From contig CAZYZD010000078.1 in NCBI GenBank assembly GCA_964651755.1, positions 1 to 10,321 of the forward strand: DNA of 10,321 nucleotides. Direction: 5' to 3'. Origin of the DNA: QNZT01 sp964651755 (lineage in GTDB: Bacteria; Campylobacterota; Campylobacteria; Campylobacterales; QNZT01). A program made the translations under genes and the position numbers. Below, one piece after another: positions 5,388-10,321 of the stretch; positions within the stretch are counted from its first letter, which is position 1, and the number at the start of each line of letters is the position of its first letter. Below the pieces are notes generated by a model, which saw only the letters and a list, made by a program, of their open reading frames with translations, made no database searches and had not been told where the DNA came from.

Positions 5388-7765
5388 TAGATCGGCGGCA
5401 GCTCGATTTTGGAGTTTTTAGCATTCTCCTCGGCATTTTCGAAAACAATCTCCACCGGTACATTGCCTTTATCGACAAAACGGGTAAAACGTTTTTGAAA
5501 GACCAGATGTGCAGTACCGATCGGACCACTTCTGTTTTTACCGATGATCACCTCCGCTTCCTCTTCCGCTTTGGAAACAAACTCGCTTTTGTACTCTTTC
5601 CCCTCTGCTTTGGCACGCTTCTCTTTCTCTTTCTCTTCACGCATCTTATAGACATCATCACGGTAAACAAACATAATAATATCCGCATCCTGTTCAATCG
5701 AACCAGATTCACGAATATCACTCAGCATCGGACGTTTATCATGACGACTCTCCAGTCCACGATTGAGCTGTGAAAGCGCGATGATGGGAATCTGCAACTC
5801 TCTCGCCAGAAGTTTCAATCCACGGGAAATCTCACTTACCTCCAGGTGACGGTCTTTGCTCCCCGTACCACTCATCAACTGTAAGTAGTCGATTATTGCT
5901 AATGATATTTCAGGATTCTGCGTTTTGATTTTTCGAAGCTTGGAACGAAGCTGGTTGATATTGATCAAACCGTCATCATCGACAAAGAGTTTCTTCTGCG
6001 ACATCTCATCGGTTGCACGGCTCAAATGAGACCACTCTTCATCGGTTAAATCCCCTACTTTGAGATTTTGCAAAGGTATCGACGTTTTGGCACTCAGCAT
6101 CCGGAGCATCAACTCTTCAGCAGGCATCTCCAGGGAGAAAATCGCTACACCGCGGTTGTCATCCAGCGCTTTCTGGGCAAGATTGAGCGTAAAAGCAGTG
6201 TTATGCGTTACAGTCATATCTTCAAGCAAAAAGAGGCTGTTCCCGTCGATCTCAAAACCGTAATAATCATCTACCTTGTCAAACTCCACTTTGATACCCG
6301 TCTGATTCCAGCTGCGTTTACCAACCCACGGCTGGGCTTTTTTGCGTGCAATCTTCACCGGTACCCGGTCGATATTACCAAAGATCCGCACCCGGTACGC
6401 CACACCTTCAAAACCGGTCGCTTTAACAGCGCTCTTCTTCTTTTTCAAAGAGGTACGAAATCCAAGCGAATCTGCCAGAAACTTGATTTGTCTGGCTAAA
6501 CTTTTGGAAATTCGGGTAATTTCATAACCGTTACGCTCTTTGTCATAGCGCCCGTCACTGTCAATCAAACCCGCCAGAAGTTCCAGACGCTTTTGGGTGG
6601 AATTGATCAAATAATTATTGGGAATATGTTTGTTTTCCAGGACTCCTAATCTGCGAAGTTCTGCCTTGATAAGTTCCAAACCGAATCTTTTTGCATACGA
6701 TTTTAAATAGCGAACGACCTCTTTATCCTCTATTGCAATACGAAAATCTGATTTTCGCCCCTTTCCCAGCCACAGACCAAGAAAATAGGGTTCAATACCA
6801 ATATCTTTTTCCATAAATTTTACAGGAACTTTATACCCTTTATAGCGGGACTTGAATTTGTCCGATTTTTGAAGATACTCCCGTACAGAGATATTGAGTA
6901 CATCATCTTGCTTATCTTTACCTTTGCTGCGACTGCGTTTAAGCGAAAGAATATGCGACTCGTTTACACGGTAGTCAATCCCCTTTTTCTGGCGAATCCA
7001 GTACATCCGTTCACGTCCTCTGGCAATAGAAAGCACTTTCCTGGGAGTCGAATCGTCACCCATCAGCAACTCCCCTCTTTCAATATCTTCCACCGCTTTC
7101 AAAGAGCCGTCATACATCAATACTTTCGTACCCTTTGCAAGACATTTACCCATCGCCGGTCTGGCCGCAATGATAATCAACTGCCCCTCTCCAAAACCGG
7201 CAGTTAATTCATTTAATTCGCGAAAACCTGTATCGACACCGGTAACACCGTTGTTGCCCCGTTTTTTCATTTCATGAATATGGGCAATCGTCGCAGCTAC
7301 CATCTCCGGTGATTCCCGGAACTCTTTGGTATTTGCATCCAGAGAGATTTCATATAACTCTTTCTGGACAATATTTAAAATATCGTCACTTGGAAGATCA
7401 TCTTCTACCGTTACTTCACGGATTCTGGAGGTCAGTTTGACCAGTTCACGTTTGATCGCTTTCTCTTTGATCTCTTCTACATAAGCCGTGACATTGGAAA
7501 TAGGATTGGCAGAGATGATCTCTATAAATACATCTTCGTTGTAACGTTTTTTCTGCAACAGTTTCTTTTTCAGAAACTCTTCGTCGATCGGCTGTTCTTC
7601 CCGGTCAAGTTCTTCCATACACTGAAAAATCACCTGATGATCCGGCAGGTAAAAATCTTCAGGCGAAAGTTTTGAAGCAACATCTTCATAGAGCGTCGGC
7701 TCAAAAATTATCGCACTTAAAATAGCACGTTCGATGTTGAGATTGTGTAGTTGGTTGGGTGTCAA
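5387..7765 (-). CDS. dnaB: Replicative DNA helicase DnaB precursor containing a P-loop intein
   Basis: DnaB is the hexameric 5'-3' helicase that unwinds DNA at the replication fork. The 792-codon precursor is a 207-aa N-extein, a 315-aa intein (residues 208-522) and a 270-aa C-extein. Spliced DnaB would be 477 aa, normal for the family. The N-extein holds the DnaB N-terminal domain (about 8-110) and linker, then GVDTGFRELNELTAGFGEGQ and the start of Walker A (AARPAMGK). The C-extein resumes at the Walker A Thr and carries FSLEMP (545-550), Walker B LAIIDYLQLM (622-631), RESGSIEQDADIIMF (685-699) and KNRSGPIG (743-750, with the expected arginine-finger region). A charged Lys/Glu-rich insert (about 709-735) precedes KNRSGPIG; I recall a C-terminal insertion of this kind in H. 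pylori DnaB. The start is TTG, chosen because GGAG at 7772-7775 lies 6 nt upstream and the protein then opens as homologs do (NLNIERAILSAIIF). The stop overlaps the comEC GTG by one base. Confidence 0.95.
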   Translation of the reverse strand: MTPNQLHNLNIERAILSAIIFEPTLYEDVASKLSPEDFYLPDHQVIFQCMEELDREEQPIDEEFLKKKLLQKKRYNEDVFIEIISANPISNVTAYVEEIKEKAIKRELVKLTSRIREVTVEDDLPSDDILNIVQKELYEISLDANTKEFRESPEMVAATIAHIHEMKKRGNNGVTGVDTGFRELNELTAGFGEGQLIIIAARPAMGKCLAKGTKVLMYDGSLKAVEDIERGELLMGDDSTPRKVLSIARGRERMYWIRQKKGIDYRVNESHILSLKRSRSKGKDKQDDVLNISVREYLQKSDKFKSRYKGYKVPVKFMEKDIGIEPYFLGLWLGKGRKSDFRIAIEDKEVVRYLKSYAKRFGLELIKAELRRLGVLENKHIPNNYLINSTQKRLELLAGLIDSDGRYDKERNGYEITRISKSLARQIKFLADSLGFRTSLKKKKSAVKATGFEGVAYRVRIFGNIDRVPVKIARKKAQPWVGKRSWNQTGIKVEFDKVDDYYGFEIDGNSLFLLEDMTVTHNTAFTLNLAQKALDDNRGVAIFSLEMPAEELMLRMLSAKTSIPLQNLKVGDLTDEEWSHLSRATDEMSQKKLFVDDDGLININQLRSKLRKIKTQNPEISLAIIDYLQLMSGTGSKDRHLEVSEISRGLKLLARELQIPIIALSQLNRGLESRHDKRPMLSDIRESGSIEQDADIIMFVYRDDVYKMREEKEKEKRAKAEGKEYKSEFVSKAEEEAEVIIGKNRSGPIGTAHLVFQKRFTRFVDKGNVPVEIVFENAEENAKNSKIELPPI
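6200..7144 (-). mobile_element. Intein in DnaB with LAGLIDADG homing-endonuclease domain (nuclease probably impaired)
   Basis: A 315-residue in-frame protein-splicing element interrupts Walker A between Lys207 and Thr523 of the precursor. Splicing parts look complete: Cys1 in CLAKGTKVLMYDG (block A), YRVNESHILSL (block B, with Asn instead of the usual Thr and the conserved His at intein position 64), YGFEIDGNSLFLLEDM (block F) and VTHN with penultimate His and terminal Asn (block G). The +1 nucleophile is the Walker A Thr of the host. The central part resembles a LAGLIDADG endonuclease. Motif 1 reads FLGLWLGKGRK (intein 121-131), with Lys128 (AAG) where a catalytic Asp normally sits (LGDG). 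Motif 2, LLAGLIDSDGRYD (189-201), keeps its Asp. Both acidic residues are normally needed for metal-dependent cutting, so homing is probably lost while splicing is retained. The boundaries are exact at codon level (TGT 7144-7142, AAC 6202-6200). Mycobacterium smegmatis DnaBi1 is, as I recall, also a P-loop intein. Confidence 0.94.
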
Positions 7766-7771
7766 AACGGA

Positions 7772-7775
7772 CTCC
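7772..7775 (-). promoter_or_regulatory. Ribosome binding site for the TTG start of dnaB
   Basis: AAAAAGGAGT on the minus strand places GGAG 6 nt upstream of the TTG at 7763-7765. No ATG nearby gives a reasonable DnaB N-terminus, so this site decides the unusual start. Confidence 0.75.
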
Positions 7776-7789
7776 TTTTTTTGACAACG

Positions 7790-7822
7790 ATTATAACGCT
7801 AATATCGGACAATTTTATGTCC
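7790..7822 (-). promoter_or_regulatory. Probable dnaB-comEC promoter with overlapping inverted repeat
   Basis: A perfect -10 hexamer TATAAT lies at 7790-7795 (minus strand), about 25 bases upstream of the dnaB TTG. No TTGACA-like -35 box is found at the proper distance (about 7813-7818), but Campylobacterota sigma-70 promoters often lack one. That position is instead covered by a 16-base inverted repeat, GGACAATTTTATGTCC (7807-7822; 5-bp arms, 6-base centre), which may be an operator. The promoter call rests on the exact -10 box and its distance; the operator idea is speculative. Confidence 0.5.
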
Positions 7823-7933
7823 TCATGATAGATAAAATCAAATTGTTTATGTTTCATTTATGTAGATTTATTGCCATTTTAACATCTCAAGCTGTAACGA
7901 GACTAATGGAAGAAAAATAGTTTAAAAGTATCG

Positions 7934-9928
7934 CTATGAAAGAATCATTTTTTTCATACCATTATCTTGTTCTATTAATTCAACTCTCTGGGGATAAGAT
8001 TTATAAGGTATAATTTTATGCTGTTTTTCATCCATAAATAGGGCATGTATATCAAACGGATCATATTTCAGTTCTAGATCATCACTGCCTGTATCTGTAA
8101 TTATTAGTTTATTATCTCTGTAATCATAAACAGAAACGACATCATCACTACATATACGCATAGACTGTGCTATTTTCTTAGTTTGAATATCCTCATAGAT
8201 CACAATTAAATTATCACCTTTAAATACCACGGAATCATCTACCTTGATTGCGCTATCTATAGTATGAGAGAGCGCTATATCTTCATATAACATAATATTT
8301 TGCCTGAAATCATAACAACTTACAACATTACCTTCTTCAATAATCAAAAGCTTGTCCGTATCAATTTTACAAATATTTCTGATCTCTCTTTCTCTTTCAA
8401 GTGTTTGAAACTCTTCCTCTTTTTTAAAATTTAATATTTTTATCTTGGAAGAACAAAAAAATGCTACGATTTCATCATCTAAAACAATATGGCGACAATC
8501 TTGATACTCATTAAAAGCAGTTATTGTTTTTTGTTGTTTAACATCATATATATACATAGTTCTATTCATCTCTAATAGGATATTTTCATCATCCAGACGA
8601 TCTATAATTTTAATTGAATAATCAAATTCTTCTATATGTTTGATGTTGTAAGTTTCACAATTTACAAGATAGAGATCATGTTTTGTACTATAAAGCATAT
8701 AATTATCTGACAATGAACACATCGATAACGTAAAAAACCCTTTCAGCATATAGGAAACTCTATTTTGATCCGAATTATACTCCAGTATGGTAAATTCTCC
8801 CAAAGAGGTCAGAAAGGCAAAAGCGCTGCCATTTGCTTTATTTATATGAATTACTTCAGCAGTTTTAAACCTGGTTCTGTGTTTCAGTACTACTTCATCT
8901 TTTTTTCTGTCGTAAAAGATCAACAAATGTTCAAATACATAGAGTGAATATCCGTCACCTAAATCAAATATATTTATAAGCTTGCTATATTCTGGAAGTT
9001 TCTGAAGTTCATTTTCCAGCCAAGCCATTTTATAACAAAATTTATTTTCATGAACAGAAGTAACTGCATCAATCTTTTTATTGATTTTTTTCATCTCAAC
9101 TGCATCAGGAGACCTCTTAAACTCTTTTGTTTTATAATTTACCCAAAAGGGATGATCACAGGAACGACCATAAATTATTTCTCCATCTCCTAAGTAAAGA
9201 ATGTATTTCAACTCATGATAATTGTTAACTACATCATATAGATTATAAATATACTCTTTATTAATATAATCCCAGACTACAAACTTATCACTTCCACCAT
9301 CTGTAGCAACAAGCTTCTCTTCAAAAACTTCAATGTCACGAATCCATCCGGGTCTGGATACTTCATACAAAAGTTCCATCGATTTATAGTTGAAAAATGA
9401 TAATTTACAATCAGAACCCCCATATACTATCACTTCATCATCTACAATTTCAGCTGTTTTAATCCAGTATCGCTTAACAACTCCCTGATGATTAGTTGTA
9501 TGCTCGGTATGTACAATACGAAAGGTTTTATAGTCAAAAAAAACAATATCTTCACTATATCCCATATAGACAAAAAGTTTTTCATCGATTTTTTTAATCT
9601 TAAAAACTTCAAAATCAATAGAGTGCCTATTGACTATTTCTTGAGTCTGATAATTAAAAATAATAATACTATAGCCATTTTCTTTCTCTTCACTAAGAGC
9701 AAGCAAAGAGTCATTTAAAATTTCAACTGCTAACAGTTTTCCGATACTAAAAGAATAGATGAGTTGTAAATGTTGATAGTCATAAAAAAATAAACCATCA
9801 CCTGTGGCAATCGCCAGCATACCATCTTTAAGATAAACGAAATCATTTGCCTTAGTAATATCAAAATTATTTTGGAAATGATTTTTTAATGGGACTATAT
9901 GATTTTGAGGAATTTGATCTGTTTTCAT
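7934..9928 (-). CDS. Uncharacterised double beta-propeller-like (WD40/YVTN-style) protein
   Basis: I do not recognise this 664-aa protein as a named gene. It has no signal peptide or membrane segment, so it is probably cytoplasmic. It is built from a degenerate unit of about 40 residues whose clearest element is a strand like hhhhF(D/N)Y(K/Q): GLFFYDYQHL (45), SIIIFNYQTQ (87), DIVFFDYKTF (127), KLSFFNYKSM (175), KFVVWDYINK (215), PFWVNYKTKE (260), HLLIFYDRKK (334), EFTILEYNSD (378), DLYLVNCETY (418), TMYIYDVKQQ (457), KIKILNFKKE (495), NVVSCYDFRQ (534), NLIVIYEDIQ (573) and DDLELKYDPF (616). Spacing is mostly 38-48, with one 74-residue jump. Fourteen such strands fit two seven-bladed propellers or a comparable tandem. 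Loops with D-D-E-x-hhh-x-G resemble WD40/YVTN blades; no catalytic motif is visible. Hand-counted lines in this gene are about 25-33% G+C, against about 47% in a sampled line of dnaB and 60% in actP, suggesting acquisition by transfer. Propellers usually bind partner proteins; a scaffold or sensing role is only a guess. The ATG at 9928 has only a weak GAG upstream. Confidence 0.75.
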   Translation of the reverse strand: MKTDQIPQNHIVPLKNHFQNNFDITKANDFVYLKDGMLAIATGDGLFFYDYQHLQLIYSFSIGKLLAVEILNDSLLALSEEKENGYSIIIFNYQTQEIVNRHSIDFEVFKIKKIDEKLFVYMGYSEDIVFFDYKTFRIVHTEHTTNHQGVVKRYWIKTAEIVDDEVIVYGGSDCKLSFFNYKSMELLYEVSRPGWIRDIEVFEEKLVATDGGSDKFVVWDYINKEYIYNLYDVVNNYHELKYILYLGDGEIIYGRSCDHPFWVNYKTKEFKRSPDAVEMKKINKKIDAVTSVHENKFCYKMAWLENELQKLPEYSKLINIFDLGDGYSLYVFEHLLIFYDRKKDEVVLKHRTRFKTAEVIHINKANGSAFAFLTSLGEFTILEYNSDQNRVSYMLKGFFTLSMCSLSDNYMLYSTKHDLYLVNCETYNIKHIEEFDYSIKIIDRLDDENILLEMNRTMYIYDVKQQKTITAFNEYQDCRHIVLDDEIVAFFCSSKIKILNFKKEEEFQTLEREREIRNICKIDTDKLLIIEEGNVVSCYDFRQNIMLYEDIALSHTIDSAIKVDDSVVFKGDNLIVIYEDIQTKKIAQSMRICSDDVVSVYDYRDNKLIITDTGSDDLELKYDPFDIHALFMDEKQHKIIPYKSYPQRVELIEQDNGMKKMILS

Positions 9929-9956
9929 AGGATATACTCGATAATATTAATAACTT

Positions 9957-9981
9957 TAAGCAATAAATTAATATTTGCTTA
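9957..9981 (-). promoter_or_regulatory. Inverted repeat in the leader of the propeller gene (possible operator)
   Basis: TAAGCAA at 9957-9963 and TTGCTTA at 9975-9981 form perfect 7-bp inverted arms around an 11-base AT-only centre. It sits directly downstream of the predicted -10 box, covering the likely start of transcription and the first bases of the leader. That is a typical position for a repressor site. The centre-to-centre arm spacing (18 bases) is nearly two helical turns, but no known regulator motif is recognised. Confidence 0.35.
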
Positions 9982-9988
9982 CAAAAAC

Positions 9989-10014
9989 AGCATAACACAA
10001 AATAGATAAGTCAA
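9989..10014 (-). promoter_or_regulatory. Candidate promoter of the propeller gene (extended -10)
   Basis: TGTTATGCT on the minus strand (9989-9997) matches an extended -10 element (TGnTATnnT). A TTGACT lies upstream at 10009-10014, but the spacer is only 14 bases, too short for an optimal -35/-10 pair, so the extended -10 may act alone. Transcription would start near 9982, giving a leader of about 54 nt before the ATG at 9928. A separate promoter here suggests the gene is not simply read through from ispG. Confidence 0.4.
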
Positions 10015-10074
10015 TTATTAAAATAAAGTAAGTATTTTGTTTTAAAAGTATATAAAATCAAATATATTTAAATT

Positions 10075-10321
10075 TCACCCCTCTTCATACGCTTTCGCAG
10101 CTTTTTCCACCTCTTCAAGGAATTTATCTACCAGTTCATCCTCTTTGAGTTTGGCAACAACTTCTCCTTTGACCATCACCAAACCGCTTCCTTTGCCGTA
10201 GGCGATGGCAACATCTGCACTCTTGGCTTCGCCGATAGCATTAACCACACGTCCCATTACAGAGACATCCAGCGGCGCTTTGATATGCTTTGTACGCTCT
10301 TCCACCTCAGCCACCGCTTTG
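10075..10321 (-). CDS. ispG: 4-hydroxy-3-methylbut-2-enyl diphosphate synthase IspG (GcpE), C-terminal fragment
   Basis: The last 82 codons (81 coding plus the TGA stop at 10075-10077) of IspG enter from the right edge; the frame is open to the window end, so the gene continues beyond it. IspG is a [4Fe-4S] enzyme that reductively opens methylerythritol cyclodiphosphate to HMBPP in the non-mevalonate isoprenoid pathway. Recognition rests on HIKAPLDVSVMGRVVNAIGE followed by AKSADVAIAYGKGSGLV and a C-terminal VAKLKEDELVDKFLEEVEK, which parallel the ends of other bacterial IspG proteins. The expected motif is G-C-V-V-N-x-x-G-E, where Cys and Glu (E. coli Cys305 and Glu312) are cluster ligands. 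Here Glu is present at the right spacing, but the Cys position is Arg (CGT, 10251-10249). That is one transition from TGT, so it could be a sequencing error or a damaging mutation. No clear terminator follows before the propeller gene. Confidence 0.9.
   Translation of the reverse strand, partial: KAVAEVEERTKHIKAPLDVSVMGRVVNAIGEAKSADVAIAYGKGSGLVMVKGEVVAKLKEDELVDKFLEEVEKAAKAYEEG

Noticed and set aside
6060..6527. Several overlapping plus-strand frames opposite the intein
   Set aside because: They are antisense shadows of the DnaB precursor, with no start signals and no recognisable protein features.
7781..7786. Plus-strand TTGACA that looks like a -35 box
   Set aside because: No acceptable -10 box lies 16-18 bases downstream and there is no plus-strand gene to serve; it is opposite the dnaB promoter and ribosome binding region.

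Overview
The window reads like a chromosomal segment of a Campylobacterota (epsilonproteobacterial) organism, probably a Sulfurimonas/Sulfurovum-type relative. The evidence is a short ComEC without an obvious extra domain directly downstream of dnaB (an adjacency I recall from Helicobacter pylori HP1361/HP1362), a DnaB with a charged insert near its C-terminus, an OprD-like porin, and the style of the C-terminal IspG fragment. This is inference from remembered families; no search was run. Exactly 100 N at 4049-4148 mark a scaffold gap, so this is a draft assembly. Every convincing gene is on the minus strand, so transcription runs from high to low coordinates.

Layout in transcription order. 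(1) 10321-10075: C-terminal end of IspG (MEP isoprenoid pathway), with an Arg where an iron-sulfur Cys is expected. (2) 9928-7934: an AT-rich gene for a 664-aa cytoplasmic repeat protein, probably two beta-propellers, with its own likely promoter and a palindrome in its leader. (3) 7765-5387: replicative helicase DnaB, starting at TTG, interrupted by a 315-aa intein placed exactly inside the Walker A P-loop. The intein's homing-endonuclease domain looks damaged in its first active-site motif. (4) 5387-about 4017: ComEC DNA-uptake channel, starting at GTG and overlapping the dnaB stop by one base; its 3' end is in the N gap. (5) 3916-606: porin, DUF485 membrane protein (YjcH-like) and acetate/cation symporter ActP, tightly packed as one operon. 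(6) 502-1: N-terminal part of a cyclic-nucleotide-binding-like protein, probably of the CNB-CBS-DUF294 family, running off the left edge.

How the genes may work together. The porin, DUF485 protein and ActP form a plausible uptake route for acetate or other small carboxylates, with the CNB/DUF294-type protein a probable regulatory companion. dnaB and comEC are translationally adjacent. Because the intein splits the ATP-binding loop, DnaB should be inactive until protein splicing, which makes splicing a possible control point for replication. The propeller gene stands out from its neighbours in base composition and has no obvious functional link to them; it looks like an insertion between ispG and dnaB.

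I see no tRNA, rRNA, CRISPR array or insertion sequence, and no convincing intrinsic terminator. No gene-free stretch exceeds 300 bases. The window's most unusual content is the P-loop intein with a decayed nuclease motif, the IspG Cys-to-Arg change and the uncharacterised double-propeller gene; I do not see a clear new multi-gene defence or mobile system.
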